Part shown: positions 23,752 through 34,736 of the stretch, piece by piece
How the letters are laid out: each line of letters begins with the position of its first letter
Position numbering within the stretch: the first letter of the stretch is position 1
From: Candidula unifasciata
Taxonomy: Eukaryota > Mollusca > Gastropoda > Stylommatophora > Geomitridae
Reading direction: 5' to 3'
DNA: 64,000 nt
NCBI GenBank assembly: GCA_905116865.2
Contig: CAJHNH020002535.1
Location: forward strand, 248,001 to 312,000
The notes under the pieces: model-generated
Told to the model about the DNA's origin: nothing
The model's database searches: none
What the model saw: the letters and a program-made list of their open reading frames with translations, nothing else
Made by a program: the position numbers and the translations under genes

Positions 23752-24565
23752 TTTTTCTATGAAATACAATTGTTACTTCCATGAAATACAATTGTTATTT
23801 CCATTAAATACAATTGTTACTTCCATGAAATACAGTTGTTATTTCCATTAAATACAATTGTTACTTCCATGAAATACAGTTGTTATTTCCATGAAATACA
23901 ATTGTTATTCCCATGAAATACAATTGTTACTTCCATGAAATACAATTGTTATTTATATGAAATACAATTGTTACTTCCGTGAAATACATTTGTTATTTCC
24001 TTGAAATACAATTATTATTTCCATGAAATACAATTATGTCCTCAAAATACAAGTGTTGTTTTCTTGAAATACAATTGATGTTTCGATTAAATACAATTGT
24101 TGTTTTCATGAAATATAATTGATGTTTCCATGAGATACAATTGATGTTTCCACGAAATACAATTGATGTTTCCATAAAATACAATTGTTGTTCCCATGAA
24201 ATACAACTGATGTTTCCATGAAATACAACTGATGTTTCTATGAAATACAACTGATGTTTACATAAAATACAATTGATGTTTCCGTGAAATACAATTGATG
24301 TTTCCATAAAATACAATTGATGTTTCCGTGAAATACAATTGATGTTTCCATGAAACACAACTGATGTTTCCATGAAATACAATAGATGTTTCCATGAAAT
24401 ACAATTGATGTTTCCATGAAATACAATTGATGATTCCATGAAATACAATTGATGTTTCCATGAAATACTATTGATGTTTCTATGAAATACAATTGATGTT
24501 TCCATGAAATACAATTGATGCTTAAAGGAAATACAACTGCTGTTTCCATGAAATACAACGTATAT
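23752..24565. repeat. Minisatellite, 22-bp unit, about 37 copies
   Basis: Tandem copies of tccatgaaatacaattgatg plus tt. The left part has ttgttacttcc and ttgttatttcc forms, the right part ttgatgtttcc. It begins directly at the broken end of the LINE fragment. Confidence 0.93.
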
Positions 24566-24772
24566 TTCTTATAACCACATGTCAAGAGGCTCAGCTTGCC
24601 GTAGTTGTCTCGAAGAAGAAAAGAAAACAATACAGAAAAAGCGGTGGTTGAAGAGGCGCCTCTGGCTCCTAAAGCCGGTAGCAACGCTACATACATTTGA
24701 TTTAAAGAAGCCACTTTGAAACAAGTGAGGAAAACACTCCATCTCGTCGGGCGCCGTATTTGGTAGGAGATT
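24566..24772. other. Unique spacer between arrays
   Basis: Short unique sequence; nothing recognised. Confidence 0.5.
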
Positions 24773-25398
24773 TGCCAGGACACTCCTACAGTCTGGGGAT
24801 GCCAGGACACTCCTACAGTCTGGGGATGCCAGGACACTCCTACAGTCTGGGGATGCCAGGACACTCCTACAGTCTGGGGATGCCAGGACACTCCTACAGT
24901 CTGGGGATGCCAGGAAACTCCTACAGTCTGGGGATGCCAGGACACTCCTACAGTCTGGGGATGCCAGGACACTCCTACAGTCTGGGGATGCCAGGACACT
25001 CCTACAGTCTGGGGATGCCAGGACACTCCTACAGTCTGGGGATGCCAGGACACTCCTACAGTCTGGGGATGCCAGGACACTCCTAGTCTGGGGATGCCAG
25101 GACACTCCTACAGTCTGGGGATGCCAGGACACTCCTACAGTCTGGGGATGCCAGGACACTCCTACAGTCTGGGGATGCCAGGGCACTCCTACAGTCTAAG
25201 GATGCCAGGACACGCCTACAGTCTGGGGATGCCAGGACACTCCTACAGTCTGGGGATGCCAGGACACTCCTACAGTCTGGGGATGCCAGGACACTCCTAC
25301 AGTCTGGGGATGCCAGGACACTCCTACAGTCTGGGGATGCCAGGACACTGCTACAGTCTGGGGATGCCAGGACACTCCTACAGTCTGGGAATGCCAGG
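24773..25398. repeat. Minisatellite, 27-bp unit, about 23 copies, nearly identical
   Basis: Copies of aggacactcctacagtctg plus gggatgcc. It is one of the most homogeneous arrays here, so probably young and likely variable in length between individuals. The plus strand reads GHSYSLGMP and the minus strand SWHPQTVGV; both are chance frames. Confidence 0.96.
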
Positions 25399-25832
25399 TG
25401 TTTTTCGTTTTGACCGTTTTACGCAGATGCACCAGCAACGACAACCACAGCCAACCAGCGTGAAAAAAAAAAAAAAAACACATTCATAAATAAATGATTC
25501 GATACTCATAAACAGGGGTGCCACTGGCGATTCCTCCTGAAGTACTTTTTCCTCGCAAACAGGCGCCTTTGGCGCCTGAGACCTACTCACAACAACAACA
25601 ACACATTTCAGAGACAACACTGGTTCACACCCAAAAAAAAAAAAAAAAAAAAAGTGCGAAAAGAAAGTGTGCACTTTCGTCTTGGAGGCAGTGTGACGAC
25701 CGCCACGAACGAACGTGAGCCACTTTTCGACACGCAATGTACAAAAATAAACACTACGAAGACGGAGACAATGGTGATACGAAGACAGAAAAACAGTTTA
25801 AAAATTTAATTTAAAAAAAAAAAAAAAAAAAA
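25399..25832. other. Unique sequence with three poly-A tracts
   Basis: A-runs lie at about 25463-25478, 25633-25653 and 25813-25832. A short inverted repeat aggcgcctttggcgcct lies at 25560-25576. The A-tracts could be tails of retroposed sequences, but no body is recognised. Confidence 0.6.
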
Positions 25833-26455
25833 CAACACCTTAAAACAAACAGAGGAATTTAAGTATTTTGGAGCAATTTTCACACCCGACGGAAAACTGG
25901 AAAGAGAAATTAACTCGAGATGGAGATGTGCCAAAGCTAATCAAATAATGGGGCAACTATCTCCCCCGCTGACACACAAGCAGAGACCCCGGAGTACTAA
26001 AGTGAATTTTATCAGAACTATTATTTGGCCAACATTATGCTTTCAATGCCAAACGTGGACACTTACATCCTCTAATGAACGTAAAATTGTGACAACAGAG
26101 ATGAAATGCCTTAGAAGAGCTGCAGGAGTTTCAAGGAAAGACAGAATACGAAATCACGAAATCAGACGAATGCTAGGAATAAAGCCAGTCTCACATGTCA
26201 TCAAAGAACAACAAATGAAGTGGTCAGGACACCTAACAAGAATGCCCTCATACTATTTGCCACAGCGAGCCACACTAAAACGTTACAATGGGTATAGAGC
26301 GAGTGGAAGGCCTTAGAAAAATGGAGTGATGGCATTAAGAACAGCCTTACAGAAATGAACATCAGTCTTAATAGTGCTCTTGACAGAGAATATCAACGAA
26401 CATTACATCTCCCCCCGACACTTCGATGAGGTAAAAGGTGGAAGAGAAGAAGAAG
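25833..26455 (+). mobile_element. LINE reverse transcriptase C-terminal fragment with (GAA)n tail
   Basis: The plus frame reads TLKQTEEFKYFGAIFTPDGK, then EREINSRWRCAKANQIMGQL, MKCLRRAAGVSRKDRIRNHE and IRRMLGIKPVSHVIKEQQMK with WSGHLTRMP. This is the typical FKYLG...D G...EI..R...A and FLRR..GVSR.DRIRN..IR...W.GH..RM region of an endonuclease-type LINE ORF2. A TAG after ASGRP and later shifts end the frame. The fragment ends in a (GAA)n run at about 26445-26459, likely the LINE tail. It starts right behind a poly-A run, and the catalytic part is missing. Confidence 0.85.
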
Positions 26456-26854
26456 AAGAATGCAAAGGAAGACATTTCATAACACCCCTCTAACATAGGC
26501 AAGCGCATGGAAACCACTACTTAATCTCGCAGCCAACGAGATAGGGTGACTTTCGTGAGTAGAACCACCACATCCGGGTCCGAAAGAATGGCAACATCAC
26601 AAGCCCTTTTAGTCAGAGAAGTCAGCCGTGGCACTGCTGTTTCAGCTTCTGCAGGAGTAGGCTGCAACAAGTGTGTCAGCAGGCAACATCAGCCACGTCC
26701 ATCAGTGTCACGATGACATCCATCAGTGTCACGATGACATCCATCAGTGTCACGATGGCAGTGTCACGATGGCAGGCCGGAACATCACGGCGGTGGACTG
26801 GTTGTAACTTTGGTTGTCGTGTTTTACAACTTTGCTATACACGAGTAGTGACAT
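26456..26854. other. Spacer with a short 18-bp tandem repeat
   Basis: catcagtgtcacgatgac is repeated about four times at 26694-26772. The rest is unique with no gene. Confidence 0.6.
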
Positions 26855-27225
26855 CTCTCTCTCTCTCTCCATTTCTCTCTCTGTCTCTCTCTCCATCTCT
26901 TTCTCTCTGTCTCTCTCTCCATCTCTTTCTCTTTGTCTCTCTCTCCATCTCTCTCTGTCTCTCTCTATCTCTCTCCATCTCTCTCTGTCTCTCCATTTCT
27001 CTCTCTCTGTCTCTCTCTCCATCTCTCTCTCTCTTTGTCTCTCTCTCCATCTCTCTCTGTCTGTTTCTTTCTCTGTCTCTCTCCATCTCTCTCTGTCTCT
27101 CTCCATTTCTCTCTGTCTCTCTCTCATCTCTGTCTTTCTCTCTCCCCATCTCTTCCTCTGTCTATCTCTCTATCTCTCTCTGTGTCTTTCTCTCTCTGTT
27201 TGTCTGTCTGTCTGTCTCTCTCTTT
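26855..27225. repeat. Polypyrimidine (TC)n-rich tract with ccatctctttctc-type minirepeats
   Basis: Almost pure C/T on the plus strand for 370 bases, interrupted regularly by ca and gt. Such a mirror-symmetric purine/pyrimidine tract can form triplex (H-) DNA. Confidence 0.93.
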
Positions 27226-27239
27226 AAATATATGCCCAA

Positions 27240-27649
27240 TTGTATGTGACTGTGTGTGTATGTGTGTCTGCACAAATGCCTGTGTATATGTGCGTCTCTG
27301 TGTGTATATATCTATGTAGGTCTCTGTGTGTGTATTGTCTCTGGGTGTGTCTACATGTGTGTGTATGTGTGTGTGCATATATGTCCGCGTCTGCGCGTGT
27401 GTGTGTGTGTGGTCTGCGTGAGCATCAGCGTGTGAGTGTGTTCGTATGTGTGTTTGTGAATCTTTGTTTGTGTATGTGTGTGTGTGTCTGAGTGTGTGTA
27501 TCTGCGGGTTTGTGTGTGCTCGCATGTGTGTGTCTTTGTGTGTGTATCTATGTGTGTGTTTGGGTCTGTGAGATATGTCTGTTTGTGTGTGTGTCTGCAC
27601 AAATGCCTGTGTATATGTGCGTCTCTGTGTGTATATATCTATGTAGGTA

Positions 27650-27680
<31 letters not shown>

Positions 27681-28340
27681 CTGTGTGTATATTGTCTCTG
27701 GGTGTGTCTACATATGTGTGTGTGTGTGCATATATGTCCGCGTCTGCGCGTGTGTATGTGTGTCTGCGTGAGCATCAGCGTGTGAGTGTGTTTGTATGTG
27801 TGTTTGTGTATCTTTGTTTGTGTATGTGTGTGTGAGTCTGAGTGTGTGTGTCTGCGGGTTTGTGTGTGCTCGCATGTGTGTGTCTTTGTGTGTGTATCTA
27901 TGTGTGTGTTTGGGTCTGTGAGATATGTCTGTTTGTGTGTGTGTCTGCACAAATGCCTGTGTATATGTGCGTCTCTGTGTGTATATATCTATGTAGGTAT
28001 GTGTGTGTGTGTGTGCATGTCTGTGTGTATATTGTCTCTGGGTGTGTCTACATATGTGTGTGTGTGTGCATATATGTCCGCGTCTGCGCGTGTGTATGTG
28101 TGTCTGCGTGAGCATCAGCGTGTGAGTGTGTTTGTATGTGTGTTTGTGTATCTTTGTTTGTGTATGTGTGTGTGAGTCTGAGTGTGTGTGTCTGCGGGTT
28201 TGTGTGTGCTCGCATGTGTGTGTCTTTGTGTGTGTATCTATGTGTGTGTCTGGGTCTGTGAGCGTATGTCTGTTTGTGTGTGTGTCTGCATTTGTTTCTG
28301 TGCGTGTGTCTTTGTGTGCATGTGTGTAAAATGTGCGAGT
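27240..28340. repeat. TG-rich macro-repeat, period about 327-350 bp, three copies
   Basis: The marker cacaaatgcctgtgtatatg recurs at about 27271, 27598 and 27948, and gcatcagcgtgtgagtgtg recurs between. The third copy loses similarity after 28260. The large units are themselves made of tgtgtgta/tctgtgtg microsatellite. Confidence 0.9.
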
Positions 28341-28588
28341 TTATCTGTGTAGGTAGGTCTGTATTTAGGTCAATGGGGGTGTGTTTATGTGTGTGCGTGT
28401 GAAGGTATATTGATGTGTATATATGAGTGTTAAAGTCAGTGGGTGGGCGTGTGTGTGTGCGTGTGAAGGTATATAGATGTGTATATATGAGTGTTAAAGT
28501 CAGTGGGTGTGTGTGTGTGTGTGCGTTATCCCCAGTGTGTGCATGCAGTTTACCAATCATGCTTTTGTGTGTGTTTTCCTTGATCTTA
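28341..28588. repeat. TG-rich degenerate tract with an internal duplication
   Basis: gaaggtatatNgatgtgtat with atatgagtgttaaagtcagt occurs twice (about 28404 and 28466). The rest is GT-rich and merges into unique sequence. Confidence 0.75.
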
Positions 28589-28633
28589 ATAATATGCATA
28601 TTATGCATATGCATAATATAATATGCATATTAT
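28589..28633. repeat. Overlapping perfect AT-rich palindromes
   Basis: The palindrome ATAATATGCATATTAT occurs at 28589-28604 and again at 28618-28633. A 22-base perfect palindrome centred on ATGCATATGCAT joins them (28598-28619). It could extrude as a cruciform. The ATGCATAT cores also resemble POU-type binding sites, but I have no evidence that they are used. Confidence 0.9.
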
Positions 28634-28974
28634 GCATATAATCATAAACATATATGAAGGAAGCGGCTTGCCAGGAAGCAGTATGTTTATCCCCCCTCCT
28701 CCCCCGCTACCTCAAAAGGGGCTCTAGAACTCATGTGGAGATGATATATATATTTTAATCTGACATCTATATTACGATATATCTAAAAATCTAAAAATAT
28801 CTATAATCTGATAGATCTAAAATGCGAGTCTCTGTAGTTAAGCTGGTCCCAACAAGTGACTTGAGAGCACAGACTTTGATCAGATAGCCTAACGGTGATA
28901 AAAAGGTGTCTCGTGGGTGAAGGTGTGGTGGGAGGGGGGAGTGGGGGTGGCGGGGGCACAGGTATATGCTGCTA
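28634..28974. other. Unique AT-rich and then G-rich spacer; no gene seen
   Basis: AT-rich with atatctaaaaatc repeats at 28775-28815, then a G-rich patch at 28925-28960. Confidence 0.5.
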
Positions 28975-29205
28975 GACTTATATTTGTATAGATAATCTGG
29001 CTGTCCAGAGGTGATACAGTCAACATTACGCCGGTCGCCTTTACTTCCTAGCACTTTCCTTGTACCAATTTTAGGCGGGGTCAACCTGGAAGCCAAAGTA
29101 ATTTTTTAATAAAGATGTCCAACCCGATGTGGATTTGAGAGCCGGACTTTCGGGCTGATAGACAAAGCGTCTAGCCACTACACCGCCGCGGCTGGCGGTA
29201 GTTGT
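28975..29205 (-). mobile_element. SINE-like tRNA-derived repeat, copy A
   Basis: On the minus strand the head (about 29195-29120) carries GTGTAGTGGCTAGACG, an A-box-like sequence, and a B-box-like GGCTCTCAAATCC. The body ends with aagtaaaggcgaccggcgta, which is also present in copies B and C. The element is truncated or diverged, with no coding capacity. It is inverted relative to copy B 60 bp away. Confidence 0.65.
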
Positions 29206-29264
29206 TTCAACATTTCCTATGTGGTCTCAGATCTTGTCAGATGTATTTGCCATCTAGCACATGA

Positions 29265-29475
29265 ACATAATAGGCTGCCAGGTGGTTGAGCAGCTGGATG
29301 CTTGCCTGCCGATCTAGAGGTCGTGGATGAAGGTCCTAGCCGAAGTCGACTGTTTGTCAAAAATTGCCTTGGCCTTCAAAAGACCTAGCATTAAATGGGA
29401 ATCAGATAAAGTCTTGAGAAGTAAAGGCGACCGCTGTGTCGTTAACCACATCTTTCACTATAAATCAAATCTTAG
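29265..29475 (+). mobile_element. SINE-like tRNA-derived repeat, copy B
   Basis: Head with GTGGTTGAGCAGCTGGATGC as a possible A box. The body shares tcaaaaattgcct and gtcttgagaagtaaaggcga with the copy at 41640-41845, and aagtaaaggcgacc with copy A. Same family as the two other copies. Confidence 0.65.
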
Positions 29476-29499
29476 ACTTGCATCCTGATTTACACTGGA

Positions 29500-29920
29500 C
29501 AGCCGGTGACACCTGCCTAGTGTGCCAGTTACATCCGGTGACACCTGCCTAGTGTGCCAGTTACATCCGGTGACACCTGCCTAGTGTGCCAGTTACAGCC
29601 GGTGACACCTGCCTAGTGTGCCAGTTACATCTGGTGACACCTGCCTAGTGTGCCAGTTACAGCCGGTGACACCTGCCTAGTGTGCCAGTTACATCCGGTG
29701 ACACCTGCCTAGTGTGCCAGTTACAGCCGGTGACACCTGCCTAGTGTGCCAGTTACATCCGGTGACACCTGCCTAGTGTGCCAGTTACAGCCGGTGACAC
29801 CTGCCTAGTGTGCCAGTTACAGCCGGTGACACCTGCCTAGTGTGCCAGTTACATCCGGTGACACCTGCCTAGTGTGCCAGTTACAGCCGGTGACACCTGC
29901 CCAGTGTCCCAGTTACACGT
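29500..29920. repeat. Minisatellite, 32-bp unit, 13 copies with alternating variants
   Basis: The unit contains ccggtgacacctgcctagtg and tgccagttacat. The forms ttacatcc and ttacagcc alternate for most of the array, giving a 64-bp dimer. Confidence 0.94.
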
Positions 29921-30392
29921 GATCGAACGATCACTTCTCTGAAAGCTGAACCGGATATCTGGCATCTGCCTGGTTGGTCTGACGTCCAGATTGAGATCTG
30001 TAAAATCTCGGAATGGTCTGGTAAACCTGTGGATATCAGCAAGCGGGGAACAACCAGATCTGTGGATAAGATTCGCTGAACATTTCAATTTCGCATTATC
30101 TGTTGTATTATTATTCTAATAGCATATAGCACCTATAGCATTTCTGACGTGGTCAATGTTGAATATACATTCATAAAGGACATTCTTTTCACACAAGCAA
30201 CACCCTCAGTTTCAGATGGCACTGAAGTTTAGTTAACTAACCAGGGGGAGGGAGGGGGGGTCGTATGGAGAGGGCGGGGTTGGGGGTAGGTGGGAGTCAA
30301 ATATGTTGTCAGCGACATAGCGCCCTGAGTGCCCAATTATTGCCTATTCTTGGTTTAGGGGTTCAATTTAGTAGGTTTTGTATTCCAGTCAC

Positions 30393-30426
<34 letters not shown>

Positions 30427-30549
30427 GCACATACGGGTATATAGAAATACACAGTCCAAATGCAGCAGTGGGAGGACGCATAGACACAGACACGCAACAC
30501 ACACACGCACAGTTACATCTGTGCAGCGATTGCAGCGAAATAAGGTGCC
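29921..30549. other. Unique spacer with G-rich and (TA)n(CA)n patches; no gene seen
   Basis: G-rich at 30243-30295, (TA)n(CA)n at 30393-30427. Nothing codes. Confidence 0.5.
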
Positions 30550-30935
30550 CAGAGACATGTATCTCCTATCGTGACAGGAGGGCGCCCAGAGACTTGTATC
30601 TCCTATCGTGACAGGAGGGCGCCCACAGACATGTTTCTCCTATCGTGACAGGAGGGCGCCCAGAGACATGTATCTCCTATCGTGACAGGAGGGCGCCCAG
30701 ACATATCTCCTATCGTGACAGGAGGGCACCCAGAGACATGCATCTCTCCTATCGTGACACAGGAGTGCGCCCAGAGACACATGAGATTGCGACACAGGAA
30801 GGCAACAAGAATCCCTAGGTAATGTCCATACAGAGAGCAGAGTATGACGCCCACACATGAGATCGTGACATAGGGCGGCGACAAGAATCCATGGGTAATG
30901 TCCATACAGAGAACAGAGCAGGACGCCCACACATG
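30550..30935. repeat. Tandem repeats, 37-bp unit (about 6 copies) followed by a 75-bp unit (2 copies)
   Basis: The 37-bp unit contains ctcctatcgtgacaggag, whose ends pair (CTCCT/AGGAG), then ggcgcccagagacatg. From 30775 a longer related unit (gaatcc.taggtaatgtccat, acagagagcagag) appears twice. Confidence 0.88.
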
Positions 30936-31185
30936 AGACAGAGATAAACTTGTGTTTTGATCTTGTCGTCAGAAGGACAGATTTGGGTAACATGCCGGGA
31001 CAGCTCCGCTAAAGTAGAGAGAAAGAAGTCCAGGGGGAAAGGATACCAGATGTTCAAAGACAATGGCATGGAAGAATAAGATGGATAGAACGGATTCAGG
31101 GTACCAACGAACAAGGCAAGTAGAGATAGATAACTTGACCGCCGGGCATGGTAGGCGCCGAATGAAATTGGTGGTGATGATGATA

Positions 31186-31835
31186 ATGATGGCGGTGATG
31201 ATGATAATGATGGCTTGATAATGATGGCAGCGATGATAATGATGGCATCGATGATAATGATGGCAGCGATGATAATGATGGCAGCGATGATAATGATGGC
31301 AGTGATGATAATGATGGCAGTGATGATATTGATGGCAGCGATGATAATGATGGCAGCGATGATAATGATGGCAGCGATGATAATGATGACAGCGATGATA
31401 ATGATGGCAGCGATGATAATGATGGCAGCGATGATAATGATGGCAGCGATGATAATGATGGCAGCGATGATAATGATGGCAGCGATGATAATGATGGCAG
31501 CGATGATAATGATGGCAGGGATGATAATGATGGCAGTGATGATAATAAAGGCAGCGATGATAATGATGGCAGCGATGATAATGATGGCAGCGATGATAAT
31601 GATGATAATGATGGCAGCGATGATAATGATGGCAGCGATGATAATGATGGCAGTGATAATGATGGCAGTGATGATAATGAACACAGTGATGATAATGATG
31701 GCAGTGATGATAATGATGGCAGCGATGATAATGATGGCAGCGATGATAATGATGGCAGCGATGATAATGATGGCAGCGATGATAATGATGGCAGTGATGA
31801 TAATGATGGCAGTGATGATAATGATGATATTGACT
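31186..31835. repeat. Minisatellite, 18-bp unit, about 36 copies
   Basis: Copies of gatgataatgatggcagc, itself made of GAT/AAT triplets. gcagt variants are clustered. All frames are open (for example MIMMAA and IIIIAA); non-coding. Confidence 0.95.
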
Positions 31836-32214
31836 ACATAACGAGCTGGTAAAACATTGCCTGTCTGCACAAATCAATGGATGCTTTTACGTTTGAGCCA
31901 CCGTAGATACTGATATCAGTACTTTCTGTTTTTGAAAGTTTAGCCAACGGAATCGATCTAGTTCTGTCAACGGGTGATGCTTGCGCATACACAACAAATA
32001 CACACACGACACACAGAGACACCCACATAACACACAGACACACCCACACACACAACAGACACAGAAACACCCACACACATAACTAATAAACACGCACAAC
32101 ACACAGGTACACACAATACAGAACACACATACACACAGAAATGCACACACAGCGCCTGAACATCTAATGACCACAATTGCGAACAGGATGAACAGGGACA
32201 TGGCCAGATTGTAT
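31836..32214. other. Spacer with a degenerate (CA)n tract; no gene seen
   Basis: ACACACC-type sequence at about 31985-32150; the rest is unique. Confidence 0.6.
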
Positions 32215-33262
32215 GTTACATCAGATGACAAAGATATTTTGTGGACACACTTGAGACACTCCGTCAGATGACAAAGATATTTTGTGGACACACGCGAGAC
32301 ACTTCAGCAGATGACAAGGATAATTTGTGGACACACTTGAGACACTCCATCAGATGACAAGGATAATTTGTGGACACACTTGAGACACTCCATCAGATGA
32401 CAAGGATAATTTGTGGACACACGCGAGACACTCCATCAGATGACAATTATAGTGTGTGGACACACGCGAGACACTCCATCAGATGACAAGGATAATTTGT
32501 GGACACACGCGAGACACTCCATCAGATGACAAGGATAATTTGTGGACACGCGCGAGACACTCTATCAGATGACAAGGATAATTTGTGGACACACGCGAGA
32601 CACTCCATCAGATGACATGGATAATTTGTGGACACACGCGAGACACTCCGTCAGATGACAAGTAAAGTGTGTGGACACACGCGAGACACTGCATCAGATG
32701 ACAAGGATAATTTGTGGACACACTTGAGACACTCCATCAGATGACAAGGATAATTTGTGGACACACTTGAGACACTCCATCAGATGACAAGGATAATTTG
32801 TGGACACACGCGAGACACTCCATCAGATGACAATTATAGTGTGTGGACACACGCGAGACACTCCATCAGATGACAAGGATAATTTGTGGACACACGCGAG
32901 ACACTCCATCAGATGACAAGGATAATTTGTGGACACGCGCGAGACACTCTATCAGATGACAAGGATAATTTGTGGACACACGCGAGACACTCCATCAGAT
33001 GACATGGATAATTTGTGGACACACGCGAGACACTCCGTCAGATGACAAGTAAAGTGTGTGGACACAGGCGAGACACTGCATCAGATGACAAGGATAATTT
33101 GTGGACACACGCGAGACACTCCGTCAGATGACAAGTAAAGTGTGTGGAGACACGCGAGACACTGCATCAGATGACAAGGATAATTTGTTGAAACACTTGA
33201 GACACTCCATCAGATGACAAGGATAAATTGTGGACACACGCGAGACACTCTATCAGAGGATA
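32215..33262. repeat. Minisatellite, 43-bp unit, about 24 copies, with a 387-bp higher-order duplication
   Basis: The unit contains ggacacacgcgagacactcc and atcagatgacaaggataatt. Variant units (caattatagtgtgtgg, caagtaaagtgtgtgg, cacgcgcgag) occur in the same order twice: the marker caattatagtg lies at 32444 and 32831, exactly 9 units apart. Confidence 0.95.
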
Positions 33263-33810
33263 ATCTCAAAATCAATCTTGCTTAAAGCTAGATAGTTTCT
33301 TATCTAGAGAAAGGTTCCCGTGCTCAGCCAAAGCGTGTCATCAGAAAAGACTACACACAACATGGAAAAAACTACACACAACATGGAATCTTGCTAACTG
33401 CGACAAGACAAACAACCTAGTGTTTGCAAATGTTCAATATTACTAGAAAATGTGCAATATTGTTTCATCCAAACTTAAAACTTTGCCTCACTGCCTGCAA
33501 GTATCAAATGTTTAAATTCAAAAGAAATTACAGCTGCCATAAGTCTTTCAAAAATGAATGATATCGCGTGAAGAGAACATACAACCTGGCGGATGACTTG
33601 CCACAATTACTTGATTTTATTGCACCACAACCTGGTTCTGGACATCGAATAAAGTCGTCCGGTTAATAACACTGGGATCAGCTGGAGTACAGCAAGGGCC
33701 AGTCCGTCAAGGGATCAGTGGGCTACCCACGTGGCCCCGTGTAAGCAGGGGCTTAGTGGGGGATTAGGAATACCAGCATAATTACAGCTGATATTACACT
33801 ATGTTAGGTG
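33263..33810. other. Unique AT-rich spacer; no gene seen
   Basis: gaataaagtcgtccggttaa at about 33649 looks like a possible polyadenylation region, but no gene or LTR could be tied to it. Confidence 0.45.
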
Positions 33811-33813
33811 CAT

Positions 33814-33849
<36 letters not shown>

Positions 33850-33897
33850 TAGATACACATATATAAATATTCACATGCAGAGAAGAGAGAGAGAAAT

Positions 33898-33943
<46 letters not shown>

Positions 33944-34000
33944 ACACATAGATACACATATATAAATATTCACATGCAGAAAAGAGAGAGAGAGAAATTT

Positions 34001-34077
<77 letters not shown>
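33811..34077. repeat. (TA)n, (CA)n and (GA)n microsatellites with an about 105-bp duplication
   Basis: The segment acacatagatacacatatat ... cacatgcagaaaagagag ... aaattttg occurs at about 33845-33901 and again at 33946-34004, each followed by (GA)n. Confidence 0.9.
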
Positions 34078-34189
34078 TCATAAATCTAAGGTACATATCA
34101 CCACCATGAAAGCTGTCATCGTGTGTGTTATAAAGCTGAAGTTCATGAGACAAGACGACCTGGCGCTACCAGCTGTTTCCACGTGAAGA

Positions 34190-34517
34190 CTGGGGGGGGG
34201 GAGGGTAAGGGGGTTGGGGGGGGGGGCTGTGTGGTGGCGATGTAAGAATGTACTCTCACAAGAGGGAGTTGTCTGGTCAAATGAAGGGAGACACAAACAG
34301 ATAAAAGAGACACAGAGAGATAGAGAGGAAAGTGAGAGAGCTCAAAAGGAAGACAGATAAAAGAGACACAGAGAGATAGAGAGGAAAGTGAGAGAGCTCA
34401 AAAGGAAGACAGAAGAAACGGTGTGAGGCAGAGCAGATGGAAAAGAATGAGGGAGACAAACATAGAACAAGAGGGAGATACAGTCAGTGGGAGTCAGTGT
34501 GGTTGAAAACACATAGT

Positions 34518-34586
<69 letters not shown>

Positions 34587-34670
34587 AGAGTTTAATAACG
34601 TTAACGAGGACATAAAGATAAAAAGAAAGACTACAGACCACACACACAGAGAATGTGTGTGTGTGTGTGT

Positions 34671-34735
<65 letters not shown>
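34190..34735. repeat. G-run, 62-bp duplication and (GA)n/(GT)n microsatellites
   Basis: G-rich at 34192-34227. The block with gagacacagagagatagaga and gagctcaaaaggaagacag is present twice at about 34288-34410. (GA)n is at 34519-34583, and (GT)n followed by (GA)n at 34653-34731. Confidence 0.88.

Positions 34736-34736
<1 letters not shown>

Noticed and set aside
24773..25398. GHSYSLGMP repeat as a structural protein exon
   Set aside because: Perfect tandem array with no splice sites or flanking coding sequence, open on both strands.
33840..34077. Coding frame of Arg-Glu repeats
   Set aside because: Simple (GA)n microsatellite translation.
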